NCBI RefSeq assembly: GCF_039521565.1
Contig: NZ_BAAACP010000002.1
Span: 1 to 64,000 of the forward strand
Reading direction: 5' to 3'
DNA: 64,000 nucleotides
DNA from: Paraclostridium tenue
GTDB lineage: Bacteria > Bacillota > Clostridia > Peptostreptococcales > Peptostreptococcaceae
Positions 36,329 to 44,410 of the stretch are shown piece after piece. Numbering within the stretch: position 1 is the stretch's first letter; each line of letters starts with the position of its first letter. The position numbers were made by a program, and so were the translations under genes. The notes under the pieces are model-generated. The model searched no databases. It saw nothing but the letters and a program-made list of their open reading frames with translations, and had not been told where the DNA came from.

Positions 36329-37202
36329 ACTTACATTTTAAAGTTATACTTACTATTTCTGGTTTACAATTAAATCTTATTAATACTTTTGAGCCACCTA
36401 GCCCTTTACTTAATATCATTGTAGTATCATTTTTTTCATATTTACCAAAATCATACTTTGGGAAAAATTCTCTATTAGGAGATAATACTCCACCTATTAA
36501 AGGTAACCTTATTATACCACCATGTACATGCCCTGACAAAACTAAATCTGCTCCATAATTTTCATAATCATCAAAGAAAAATGGAGTATGCGCAAGCATT
36601 AAATTATAATCAGATTTATCTAAATTACCTAAAGAATTATCTATAAATTCACATCCGAGCCTTTTTTTCCTGTTTTTATAATTTTTAAAGAAATAAGGAT
36701 AATAATCTAAAGGAACTATAAATCCATAAACGTTTATATTTGAATTACCCTTATTTAAAGTAACCTTCTCATTGTGTAAGTTTATAATAGGTTTTTTATC
36801 TAATTCTTTAAAATAATCTTTATATTCATTTTTATATTTTTTAATTAAAGATTTTTGTTCATGATTCCCTATTATATGATAAACCTTATGCTTTTTAGCT
36901 AATTCATCAATAAAATTTAAAGCTACATGAAAGTTTTTATTATCACCTTCAACTAAATCTCCGGTTATAACTACTATATCTGGGTTTTCATTTTCAATTT
37001 TATTTAATAGCTTTTTATTATTTTTACCAAAACTTTTATTGTGAAGGTCACTTACTTGAACTATTTTAAAATTATCAAACTCTTTTGGTATTTTACTATT
37101 TTCAACTTCATACCTTGTTGTTTCTAAAGTTTCAGTTTCATATTTATAAAGTAAAGCACTTCCTAAAACTATAGTTGAGCCTATCAAAAATTGAGTAAAC
37201 AT
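36327..37202 (-). CDS. Membrane-anchored metallophosphoesterase (YkuE/YaeI type)
   Basis: 291 residues. One N-terminal membrane helix (about 1-20), then the calcineurin-like signature set: QVSDLHNKSFG (D-x-H, about 49-59), ITGDLVEG (GD-x-x, about 79-86), IGNHEQ (GNH(E/D)) and SGHVHGGIIRLP (GHxH, about 228-239). All metal ligands are present. The family acts on phosphodiester or lipid headgroup substrates at the membrane. It is 23 bases beyond queT and may be co-transcribed with it. Confidence 0.9.
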   Translation of the reverse strand: MFTQFLIGSTIVLGSALLYKYETETLETTRYEVENSKIPKEFDNFKIVQVSDLHNKSFGKNNKKLLNKIENENPDIVVITGDLVEGDNKNFHVALNFIDELAKKHKVYHIIGNHEQKSLIKKYKNEYKDYFKELDKKPIINLHNEKVTLNKGNSNINVYGFIVPLDYYPYFFKNYKNRKKRLGCEFIDNSLGNLDKSDYNLMLAHTPFFFDDYENYGADLVLSGHVHGGIIRLPLIGGVLSPNREFFPKYDFGKYEKNDTTMILSKGLGGSKVLIRFNCKPEIVSITLKCK

Positions 37203-37225
37203 ACTATTCCCTCTCTAAATTTATA

Positions 37226-37726
37226 TTAAAATGCATTTTCTAATAATTTAAAATACTTTTTTTCTAATGATTTATATAGTGGTACAGCTATTATTGTTAT
37301 AACTACAAATTGACCAAATCCTACTTGTAACATTGATACTATAAGTGGCATTCCAACAAATACATTTAACATAACTCCTATTATAATTGCGTTTATAACT
37401 GTTGGCCAAAATGATGCTACTAGTAATGCATATTTATTTCCTTTCATTATTTTACTAGTTAAGTAAACTGCATATACACTTAAAAATGTTGCAGTTGTTC
37501 CAAATATTATATCTGGAACTCCATATGGACCTATTATATTAGCTAAAAAACACCCTATAGTAAGTCCCCATATATAATCCTTTCTTATAAATGGAAGTAA
37601 TACCATAATTTCTGATATTCTAAACTGTATTGGTCCATAACTTATGCCACTTAAAACTAAAGTTAAAGTTGCATATATAGCTGCAACTAAAGCCGTAGTA
37701 ACTAATTTTTTTGTATTTTGAGTCAT
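37226..37726 (-). CDS. queT: Queuosine-precursor transporter QueT
   Basis: 166 residues and five to six helices. ATLTLVLSGISYGPIQFRIS and EIMVLLPF (about 21-48) are the hallmark of the QueT family of ECF substrate-specific subunits, which take up queuosine precursors such as preQ1 with a shared ECF energising module. The start at 37726 is fixed by GGAGA a few bases ahead; the longest frame has 10 more codons starting in the leader. A preQ1 riboswitch with a terminator controls it directly, which confirms the role. Confidence 0.9.
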   Translation of the reverse strand: MTQNTKKLVTTALVAAIYATLTLVLSGISYGPIQFRISEIMVLLPFIRKDYIWGLTIGCFLANIIGPYGVPDIIFGTTATFLSVYAVYLTSKIMKGNKYALLVASFWPTVINAIIIGVMLNVFVGMPLIVSMLQVGFGQFVVITIIAVPLYKSLEKKYFKLLENAF

Positions 37727-37754
37727 ATATCTTCTCCTTATTGCCTTAAAATTC

Positions 37755-37866
37755 AAAAAACCGTAGAAAAACTACGGTTTTACATAAAAGTAATAATATA
37801 AAATACTACATTTTAAGACTTAACCATAGTTTTATTTAAAGACAGGAGGCTTTCGAACTGTCTTTT
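37755..37866 (-). promoter_or_regulatory. preQ1-I riboswitch with transcription terminator
   Basis: In minus-strand order: stem AAGACAG/CTGTCTT (37858-37864 with 37839-37845) closes the 12-base loop TTCGAAAGCCTC and is followed by the A-rich tail TAAATAAAACTATGG, the layout of preQ1-I aptamers. A terminator CCGTAG-TTTTT-CTACGG with T6 follows at 37755-37781. The tail ACUAUGGUU (37822-37830) can pair over nine positions with the terminator arm AACCGUAGU (37771-37779), forming an antiterminator. Ligand binding holds the tail and lets the terminator form, turning queT off. Confidence 0.82.
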
Positions 37867-38011
37867 TAAGATTTAAAGTAATTTATATATTATCAAATTA
37901 TTTTATTTTTTTCAACTAACTATAATTAATTAAAAGTTTTATTTAAATGTATTAATTATTGTTTGTTGTATTTATATTTTTAATATTTAATAAATTTAAT
38001 GTATTATTTTG

Positions 38012-38040
38012 TTGTATTAAAATTTAATTTATGGTATTAT
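38012..38040 (+). promoter_or_regulatory. corA promoter
   Basis: TTGTAT (38012-38017), 17 bases, TATTAT (38035-38040). A start near 38047 places the RNA 5' end about four bases ahead of the hairpin described next. Confidence 0.5.
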
Positions 38041-38050
38041 TTAATTACAT

Positions 38051-38086
38051 GACCGCTTAAGCAGTAATGCCGATGTGGTCTTTTTT
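38051..38086 (+). promoter_or_regulatory. Structured hairpin with U-run at the 5' end of the corA leader
   Basis: GACCGC pairs with GUGGUC (one G-U), enclosing a symmetric internal loop UUAA/CGAU, a second stem GCA/UGC, and a GUAA tetraloop of the GNRA class; six Us follow at 38081-38086. It has the parts of an intrinsic terminator but begins within a few bases of the predicted start site. It may be a very compact attenuator or ligand/ion sensor for the magnesium transporter gene. I cannot assign it to a known riboswitch class. Confidence 0.5.
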
Positions 38087-38118
38087 ACTAATTATAAATA
38101 AAAGGAGTGATATTAAAA

Positions 38119-38175
38119 ATGGACAGTATTCCATTGCGGATATGTTTGTTTCTTAAATCACTTAGTATAACTTAA
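38119..38175 (+). CDS. corA leader peptide, 18 residues
   Basis: The frame MDSIPLRICLFLKSLSIT runs from ATG at 38119 to TAA at 38175, with AAAGGAG 9-10 bases ahead, as good a ribosome site as that of corA itself. Too short to be an enzyme, it sits between the 5' hairpin and the corA leader stem-loop, and its last codons and stop overlap the left arm of that structure. Salmonella corA and mgtA also use short leader frames, so translation-coupled control of a magnesium transporter has precedent; this sequence is not a copy of those. Confidence 0.5.
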   Translation: MDSIPLRICLFLKSLSIT

Positions 38176-38262
38176 CAATTGCTTAAATCCCTTTATTCAA
38201 TTATATGTTTAAGCAATTATGTAGATAATACTTAAGTGATTGCTTTTAAAACTGAATAAAGG
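38156..38262 (+). promoter_or_regulatory. corA leader stem-loop with anti-Shine-Dalgarno loop
   Basis: An outer stem (38156-38168 with 38228-38241, one bulge) and a perfect 11-bp inner stem AATTGCTTAAA/TTTAAGCAATT (38177-38187 with 38208-38218) enclose a loop containing CCTTTATTCA (38190-38199). This is exactly complementary to TGAATAAAGG (38253-38262), which includes the corA ribosome site. The loop can thus hide the corA start, and a ribosome stopping at 38175 would disturb the stems. Confidence 0.55.
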
Positions 38263-38271
38263 AGTGATCAA

Positions 38272-39207
38272 ATGATAAGATACTATAAAACAATTGACTC
38301 TAAATTAGAAAAATTAAAATCATTTGAAAATGGTTGTTGGGTTAATTTAGTTGAACCTACTACAGCTGAGATACTTGAAGTATCTAATAATCTTAATTTA
38401 GACATGGAAAGTATTAAAGCAGCACTTGATGAAGAGGAACGTTCAAGAATTGATATTGAAGATAATCATATATTAATACTTATAGATATTCCAATAGATG
38501 AAAGTGATGCTTCATCTGCACATTACTCTACTATTCCATTAGGTATAATAATTTTAGATAATACAATAGTTACTGTTTGTACAGCTCAAACTAAAATATT
38601 AAATGATTTTATAGTAGGGCATGTTAAGAATTTTTTCACTTATAAAAAAACTAGATTTATTCTTCAAATACTTTATAAAAACGCTAGTTATTATCTTCAT
38701 TATCTTAGAAGAATAAATAAAATGACAATAGCTATAGAAAAAGAAATTTATAAATCTATGAAAAATAAAGAATTAGTTCAACTTTTAGAATTAGAAAAAT
38801 CTCTTATATATTTTTCTACATCCTTAAAGGCTAATGAACTTGTTCTTAATAAAATGCTTAGAACTGAGTCTATAAAAAAATATTCAGAAGATGAAGATTT
38901 ACTTGAAGATGTTATTATAGAAAATAAACAAGCCTTAGAAATGGCTACTATATACGGTGATATTTTAAGCAGAATAATGGATGCATTTAGTGCAATAGTT
39001 AGTAATAACCAAAATACAGTTATGCAATTTTTAACATCTATTACCCTTATAATGTCAATACCAACAATTGTGTCAGGTTTTTTTGGTATGAATGTTGAAG
39101 GTTTACCTTTTTCAACTCATCCAAGTGGATTTTGGATAGTCATCTTAATTACATGCATTATGTGTTTAATACTTACATTTATAATGTCTAGAAATAAATT
39201 ATTATAG
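38272..39207 (+). CDS. corA: CorA-family magnesium/divalent cation channel
   Basis: 311 residues. A long cytoplasmic N-terminal domain (about 1-245) is followed by two C-terminal helices (about 250-305) joined by the signature GMN in FFGMNVEGLPF, the pore-mouth selectivity motif. The protein forms pentamers in the membrane. The Mg2+ channel role follows from the family; Co2+ or Ni2+ could also pass. GGAGTGATCAA precedes the ATG. Expression appears controlled by the three leader elements listed above. Confidence 0.93.
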   Translation: MIRYYKTIDSKLEKLKSFENGCWVNLVEPTTAEILEVSNNLNLDMESIKAALDEEERSRIDIEDNHILILIDIPIDESDASSAHYSTIPLGIIILDNTIVTVCTAQTKILNDFIVGHVKNFFTYKKTRFILQILYKNASYYLHYLRRINKMTIAIEKEIYKSMKNKELVQLLELEKSLIYFSTSLKANELVLNKMLRTESIKKYSEDEDLLEDVIIENKQALEMATIYGDILSRIMDAFSAIVSNNQNTVMQFLTSITLIMSIPTIVSGFFGMNVEGLPFSTHPSGFWIVILITCIMCLILTFIMSRNKLL

Positions 39208-39261
39208 TTTAGTTGACTTTTTACAAAATTTACATATAATTAAATTATAAAACTAAATTCC

Positions 39262-39402
39262 CTAGAAGGGGAGTAGCTTACACATTAGTGTTAATTAATC
39301 GTCATATCAGTGTTTATCACTCGGTTAATTAGCAAGATTAATCTTGTTAGCAAGACCTTCTAAATGAGTAGAAATTTTCTACTCATTTAGAAGGTCTTTT
39401 TT
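39262..39402 (+). promoter_or_regulatory. yybP-ykoY manganese riboswitch with terminator
   Basis: The aptamer opens with CTAGAAGGGGAGTAGC and closes with TAGCAAGACCTTCTA; the flanking TAGAAGG/CCTTCTA (39263-39269 with 39356-39362) is stem P1. GGGGAGUAGC and GCAAGACC are hallmarks of the yybP-ykoY class. The 3' strand of P1 is also the 5' arm of a strong terminator (39353-39398 with T-run to 39402). Mn2+ binding stabilises P1 and breaks the terminator, so the gene is switched on by excess manganese. Confidence 0.92.
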
Positions 39403-39434
39403 ATTTATAAATTAAATTAAAAAGGAGATATATT

Positions 39435-40409
39435 ATGGTTTATTTATTCTTACTACTTGGTTTTTTATTTTTAATAAAAGGGGCAGATTATTTTGTTGAT
39501 AGTTCATCTAATATAGCTACATTGCTTAAAATACCACCTTTAATTATAGGTCTTACCATAGTTGCTTTTGGAACTAGTTCTCCTGAGGCCGCTGTTAGTA
39601 TTACTGCATCAATTCAAGGACAAAATGATATTGCACTTGGAAATATTATTGGATCTAATATATTTAACCTTTTATGCGTTGCAGGTATGTCAGCTTTTAT
39701 AAAACCTTTATCAGTAAAAAAATCTATACTTATAAAGGAATTTCCTTTTCTTATATTATCATCAATTTTATTATTAGTTTTATCTAATGATTTAATTTTT
39801 CAACAAACACAAAATTCTATATTGTCAAATGGTGATGGATTAGTATTTTTAATGTTTTTTTGTATATTTATATATTATTTATTAGAAGTTTCTCTAAATT
39901 CTAGAAGCGAATCTTTAAACTCTAATAATGATTGTTATACTAATATTTATAAATCTAATATGTCTTTATCTAAATCTATTATTTTTTCTGTAATTGGAAT
40001 ATTTGGTATAGTAATTGGTGGCAAATTAGTTGTTGACTGTTCTTCTATAATAGCTCTTAATTTTGGAGTAAGTGAAAAAATTATTGGTATAACTATAGTA
40101 TCTATAGGAACATCCTTACCTGAATTTGTAACTTCTGTTGTAGCCGCTAGTAAAGGTGAAAGCGATATAGCTTTAGGAAATGTTATAGGATCTAACATAT
40201 TTAATATTTTATTCATACTAGGTGTATCATCTTTAATCAATCCTATATCTGTAGATAATAATATATTTTTAGATCTATTTATAATGATAATTTTCACAAT
40301 AATTACCTATATATTCTCTATTAGAAAAAAAGATATAAATAAGTTTGAAGGAATTATATTAATAATAGCTTATATAGCTTATATGATTTTAGTTATATTT
40401 AAAAATTGA
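39435..40409 (+). CDS. Cation/Ca2+ antiporter family protein (YrbG type), probable Mn2+ efflux
   Basis: 324 residues, ten helices in two inverted repeats. The alpha-repeat signatures are clear: VAFGTSSPEAAVSITASIQG plus ALGNIIGSNIFNLL (about 45-82) and SIGTSLPEFVTSVVAASKG plus ALGNVIGSNIFNIL (about 220-260). This is the YrbG/CaxA branch of Na+/Ca2+ exchangers. Because the gene is governed by a manganese-sensing riboswitch, export of Mn2+ (perhaps with Ca2+) is a reasonable inference. AAAGGAG ribosome site; monocistronic. Confidence 0.9.
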   Translation: MVYLFLLLGFLFLIKGADYFVDSSSNIATLLKIPPLIIGLTIVAFGTSSPEAAVSITASIQGQNDIALGNIIGSNIFNLLCVAGMSAFIKPLSVKKSILIKEFPFLILSSILLLVLSNDLIFQQTQNSILSNGDGLVFLMFFCIFIYYLLEVSLNSRSESLNSNNDCYTNIYKSNMSLSKSIIFSVIGIFGIVIGGKLVVDCSSIIALNFGVSEKIIGITIVSIGTSLPEFVTSVVAASKGESDIALGNVIGSNIFNILFILGVSSLINPISVDNNIFLDLFIMIIFTIITYIFSIRKKDINKFEGIILIIAYIAYMILVIFKN

Positions 40410-40417
40410 TTAAATTT

Positions 40418-40450
40418 AAAAAGATATAGGATAAAATCCTATATCTTTTT
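40418..40450. terminator. Bidirectional terminator
   Basis: A perfect 15-bp stem AAAAAGATATAGGAT/ATCCTATATCTTTTT with a three-base loop, between the antiporter gene and the convergent penicillin-binding protein gene. Confidence 0.85.
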
Positions 40451-40452
40451 AT

Positions 40453-42879
40453 TTAAGCAGCTGGTGGTGCTTGCTGTTCTGTTGATGGTTGTTGCGTTGC
40501 CGGTGGCGGCGTTGCTGGTTGTTGTGTTACTGGTGGAGACGCTTCTGGTTGTTGCGTTGCCGGTGGTTGTGTTACTGGTGGTTGTTGTTCTGGTGTTTCT
40601 GATGGTGTTTCCGGTGTTGTTGGTTGTTGCTGTTCTGGTGTTTCTACTGGTTGCTCTGGTGTTGCCGGTTGATTTTGCTCAGTCTGTTCTGTAGGTTGAT
40701 CTTCTTCAGGTTTTGATTCAGGCTTTGGACTTGCACTCATTCCCTGACTATAATTTACATCAACGCCTGAAAATGGTCCTACTTTATCAAAACTTCTACC
40801 ATCTAAATCACTATGTATAGGATTCATAACATCCTTCCATAAAGCTGCTGCTATTTGACTTCCTTTTGCTAGTGATTGATTTCTATCATTTCCTATCCAA
40901 ACAGATGCTGTGTAGTACGGTGTAAATCCACAGAACCATGCATCAAAATTATTATTAGTTGTTCCTGTTTTACCTGCTACTGCCATATTAGACATTCTAG
41001 CTGATTTTCCTGTTCCGCTGTTAACTGCACCTTCTAACATCTTAGTCATATAGTAAGCTGTATTTTGTGAGTAAACTCTTTTCTTTTCAGGTTTATTTTC
41101 AAGTAATACATCACCATTTGATAATTCTATTTTAGTAAATGTTATAGGTTCTACATAAACTCCACCATTCGCTATAGTCGCATATGCAGCTGTCATTTCA
41201 AGTGGAGATACACCTGTATCCATACCTCCAAGTGTTGCTGAATAATGTCTAGCTTCTTTAGCAGTTGTTATACCTACATCTTTTAATGCTTTTTGAACTA
41301 CTTCCATAGATTCTTTCTCATTATTTCCTAGCATTGCTGCTCCTTGAACTACCGCAGCGTTATATGAATGCTTAAGTGCTTCACTCATTCCTACTCTTCC
41401 ATGATATGATCCTCCTGCATTTTTAGGCCAATCTTTACCATTTACTTTTTTAAGTGGAGTATCATTCATTAAAGACTGTGGTGTCATACCTACCTTTTCC
41501 ATAAGTGGTAAATAAACTGCAAGAGGCTTTATAGATGACCCTGGTTGTCTTGGCTTTATAGCTCTATTATATAAGCTATCTCCACCTATACCACGTCCAC
41601 CTATCATAGCTTTAATTTGACCATTATTGTTATCCATAATAACCATAGCAGATTGAGGTTGTAAATTACCATGTTCGTCCCTATATGTTCCTGGGAAATT
41701 TGAATTATCATTGTATTCTTTTTCAACTAAATCTTGCATAGAAGAGTCTATAGTTGAGTATATTCTAAGACCTCCATTATATAACATATCTTCAGCTTCA
41801 TCTTTAGTGTATCCTTCTTTTATTAAAGCTTTTATAACATCTTTTTTAACTAAAGTATTAAAGTATGAAGAATTTTTATTGTCTACTTTATCACCTAATT
41901 TTATTTTTATTTCTTGCTTTATAGCATCATCATATTCACTCTTTGTTATATATCCAAGTTCTAACATTCTAGATAGTACAACTTCTTGTCTTTTTTTAGA
42001 TTCACTATTAAATTCAGCTTTGTATATTACATTTCTTCCTTTTTTTAATGCATCATACGTAAGACCATCAATTTTTCCATCTTCTAATAATTTTTTATAC
42101 ATTTTCATATCATTATCAGTTGGAACATAATCTTGAGGATATATTATTATTTGAGCATTTTCAATGTCATCATCAAGTGTTAATGGTGATGTCTTATATG
42201 CAGCATATTTACTTGGATACTTAGTTATACCTGCTAAAAGTGCACATTCTGCTAAATTTAATTCAGATACATCTTTATCAAAATACTTAGCTGCTGCAGC
42301 TTTTACACCTCTAGTACCTTGTCCCAAAGACATTGTATTTAAATAAGCCAATAATATTTCATCTTTACTTAAAGATTTTTCTAACTTAAGTGCATAGTAA
42401 AGTTCTTTTATTTTTCTTTTATAAGTCTTTTCATTAGTTAAATATAAATTTTTAGCTAACTGTTGTGTAATTGTACTAGCACCCTGTGCTTTATATCCTA
42501 ATTTAAAATTTTGTACAAATGCACCAATGGTTCTTTTAAGATTTATACCACCATGTTCATAAAAAGTATGATCTTCTATAGCAAGAACTGCATTTTTCAT
42601 ATTTTGTGGCATCTCATTTGCATTTTTAACTACATATCTAGATTCTTCACCTTGAGTTTTTTCTGTTACCTTTTTATTTGAATCATATATGATAGAGTTT
42701 TCTGAAAATATCATATTTTTTGGATCTACATCTGGAGTATTAATTAATATGCCTATGATAAATATACTTACAGCTGCCACTCCACATCCAAATAAAACTA
42801 AAAAAGTTGTTGCTATTTTTTTAATTAGGCTACTTTTTTTATTTTTCTTGTCACTCATATATTTGTTATTGCCCCCCAT
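40453..42879 (-). CDS. Class A penicillin-binding protein (PBP1A type)
   Basis: 808 residues. N-terminal membrane anchor (about 20-45), GT51 glycosyltransferase (about 75-250: EDHTFYEHGGINLKR, then GASTITQQLAKNLYL), and a transpeptidase domain (about 370-700) with SxxK in GSSIKP, SxN in HSYNAAV and KTGT in AGKTGTTNN. The last 80 residues are a Pro/Gln/Thr/Glu repeat tail (QQPATPPPATQQPSTEQQ), a disordered wall-spanning extension. It polymerises and cross-links peptidoglycan. The start is unclear: ATG at 42879 has no ribosome site, and ATG at 42858 lies 13 bases after a G6 run. Confidence 0.94.
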   Translation of the reverse strand: MGGNNKYMSDKKNKKSSLIKKIATTFLVLFGCGVAAVSIFIIGILINTPDVDPKNMIFSENSIIYDSNKKVTEKTQGEESRYVVKNANEMPQNMKNAVLAIEDHTFYEHGGINLKRTIGAFVQNFKLGYKAQGASTITQQLAKNLYLTNEKTYKRKIKELYYALKLEKSLSKDEILLAYLNTMSLGQGTRGVKAAAAKYFDKDVSELNLAECALLAGITKYPSKYAAYKTSPLTLDDDIENAQIIIYPQDYVPTDNDMKMYKKLLEDGKIDGLTYDALKKGRNVIYKAEFNSESKKRQEVVLSRMLELGYITKSEYDDAIKQEIKIKLGDKVDNKNSSYFNTLVKKDVIKALIKEGYTKDEAEDMLYNGGLRIYSTIDSSMQDLVEKEYNDNSNFPGTYRDEHGNLQPQSAMVIMDNNNGQIKAMIGGRGIGGDSLYNRAIKPRQPGSSIKPLAVYLPLMEKVGMTPQSLMNDTPLKKVNGKDWPKNAGGSYHGRVGMSEALKHSYNAAVVQGAAMLGNNEKESMEVVQKALKDVGITTAKEARHYSATLGGMDTGVSPLEMTAAYATIANGGVYVEPITFTKIELSNGDVLLENKPEKKRVYSQNTAYYMTKMLEGAVNSGTGKSARMSNMAVAGKTGTTNNNFDAWFCGFTPYYTASVWIGNDRNQSLAKGSQIAAALWKDVMNPIHSDLDGRSFDKVGPFSGVDVNYSQGMSASPKPESKPEEDQPTEQTEQNQPATPEQPVETPEQQQPTTPETPSETPEQQPPVTQPPATQQPEASPPVTQQPATPPPATQQPSTEQQAPPAA

Positions 42880-43067
42880 CTTAAGTTTTAATATGGGCTT
42901 TTAACCCTATAATATAAAACATATTATTTATATTATATACATAATTTAAATTTCCTTTATATTCTCCCAAATTTTTTACATATACCACTATATCTTCACT
43001 TTTTCGAGTAATCTTATTTAAATTCCATTTTTAATAATTTTTTATACATACTCTCAGAGTATCTAGT

Positions 43068-43250
43068 TTATATAAGCATTATAATACCTTTATATTTATT
43101 TATTCTTATACATCTAACCTCAGTTTGCAATACTTTTATCATTCCTTGATAAGTATATTCATAATCAAATTCATTATGATCCTTGCTATCAAAATACTTT
43201 TTTATAATATATCTATCAACTCCTATTAACTTATCATTAGTAAGATTCAC
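43068..43250 (-). CDS. Doubtful small frame, possible gene remnant
   Basis: A 60-codon frame with a GTG start but no ribosome site. The translation (SKDHNEFDYEYTYQGMIKV and neighbours) is not low-complexity and uses typical codons, so it might be a remnant or a small real gene. The dyad ATACTC-TGA-GAGTAT follows its stop. No family recognised. Confidence 0.22.
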   Translation of the reverse strand: MNLTNDKLIGVDRYIIKKYFDSKDHNEFDYEYTYQGMIKVLQTEVRCIRINKYKGIIMLI

Positions 43251-43752
43251 TATTTATAAAAAGTGACTTTCTAATACGCAAAATCCTACATGAGTATTCT
43301 TATTATTTTGAGAGAAATTACTTTTGAAAATTTCCTTACTTTCATAACTCATGTCTTTTATTTAAACTTGTTTTTTATACTAATGCTTTTTAATAATAAT
43401 TGCATAAACCAACTCTATAAAATTATATCCTATAAAAATACCATATAATTTTTAAATTTATGTCCAACACATTATTTGATATATTTTACTATATATTCAC
43501 AAGTTTCATATCGTCTATTATAAGTGGTATTTGTATTATTTGCAAATATTAACTTTTTTTACTACTTTAAATTGTAATTTACTTAAAGCTTTTAAGTTCT
43601 TAATTAACATTAATGCTACGCTCTCTTAAATTTTTCTATATATATTATATAATAATATTAATTATATTTCTATTAACTACCATATTTTTACTTAATACAA
43701 TTTACATTTATAGGAATACTAACTATATAAAATTATATAGGAGGTATTTTTT
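43251..43752. other. Long AT-rich intergenic stretch
   Basis: About 500 bases without a convincing coding frame on either strand, no strong hairpin and no repeat. TATAGGAGGT at its right end is the ribosome site of the next gene. With the doubtful frame to its left, the gap between well-supported genes is about 870 bases, unusual in this window. Confidence 0.5.
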
Positions 43753-44001
43753 ATGAATGATAGCTATTTAAAAAGAAAGGCTATTGAAGAAGCTAAATAT
43801 ATATATGAAGATTATTTTACAGCATCTAAAACATTAGATACATTTAACTCCGTACCTGGTATAGAAGTCTATAATGTACCTAAATATTATCATAGTACAT
43901 GTTGTCGTTGTCTTAATCCATATCCTCATAATGAAAATAATTATTTCCCTAATGAAGGCTTTGTATGTGATGATTGCTTAAACAATCAAAATCTTTCTTA
44001 A
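43753..44001 (+). CDS. Small Cys-rich (zinc-ribbon-like) hypothetical protein
   Basis: 82 residues. An N-terminal helix (SYLKRKAIEEAKYIYEDYF) is followed by CCRCLNPYPH and FVCDDCL (about 50-53 and 71-76), two CxxC pairs spaced 18-20 residues apart as in a zinc ribbon. AGGAGGT gives a strong start. The HesB-like gene lies 78 bases downstream on the same strand and could share its transcript. I do not recognise the family. Confidence 0.72.
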   Translation: MNDSYLKRKAIEEAKYIYEDYFTASKTLDTFNSVPGIEVYNVPKYYHSTCCRCLNPYPHNENNYFPNEGFVCDDCLNNQNLS

Positions 44002-44079
44002 AAATTTAGAGTCCTTGTTAAATTTACTTTTCCAAATTATTATTATATAATAAAGTAAATTTGACCAAGGAGATATGAC

Positions 44080-44376
44080 ATGAATATACAAATATATGAT
44101 TCTGCTAAAAAAGAACTTAATAAATTAATATGCAATGATAAAGATAAAAAATATATAAGAATATTTATAAGGACAATAAGTTTTTGGTCTGATGCTAGAA
44201 TTCATTTAACTTTAGATGATTTAAAAGAAGATGACCAGTTATTTGTTATAGATGGATATAACATAGTTATAAATAAAAGATTAGCTTCACAAATGAGTAA
44301 TATATCTATATCTTTTGGAGGATTATTAAGTCCAAATGAGTTTAGTGTAGATTGTGATTTTAATGAATATTATTAA
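44080..44376 (+). CDS. HesB/IscA-like small protein, cysteine-free core
   Basis: 98 residues that align end to end with the candidate selenoprotein at 9780-10112: MNIQIYDSAKKELNKLI against MIINISNSAKEELNNMF, RIFIRTISFW against RVYIKELSAU, and DGYNIVINKRLASQMSNISI against DDFKIVINKELCDKISVINI. At the selenocysteine position it has Trp, and the following YGP is SDA, so it has lost the candidate redox site. Its only cysteines are one near the N-terminus and one near the end. A role in Fe-S assembly cannot be assumed. Ribosome site AAGGAG. Confidence 0.7.
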   Translation: MNIQIYDSAKKELNKLICNDKDKKYIRIFIRTISFWSDARIHLTLDDLKEDDQLFVIDGYNIVINKRLASQMSNISISFGGLLSPNEFSVDCDFNEYY

Positions 44377-44402
44377 AAGAGTGTCTAAAGACACTCTTTT
44401 AA
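44373..44402. terminator. Bidirectional terminator
   Basis: A 14-bp stem TTAAAAGAGTGTCT/AGACACTCTTTTAA with a two-base spacer at the end of the HesB-like gene, also serving the convergent lipase gene. Confidence 0.82.
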
Positions 44403-44410
44403 TAATTTAA

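Noticed and set aside
40464..40694. 76-codon plus-strand frame rich in Val and Leu opposite the penicillin-binding protein tail
   Set aside because: It is the reverse reading of the Pro/Gln/Thr repeat tail, without a ribosome site.
43262..43356. ATGAGT...ACTCAT dyad in the long AT-rich gap
   Set aside because: Arms are only six or seven bases and more than 50 bases apart; chance is enough to explain it.
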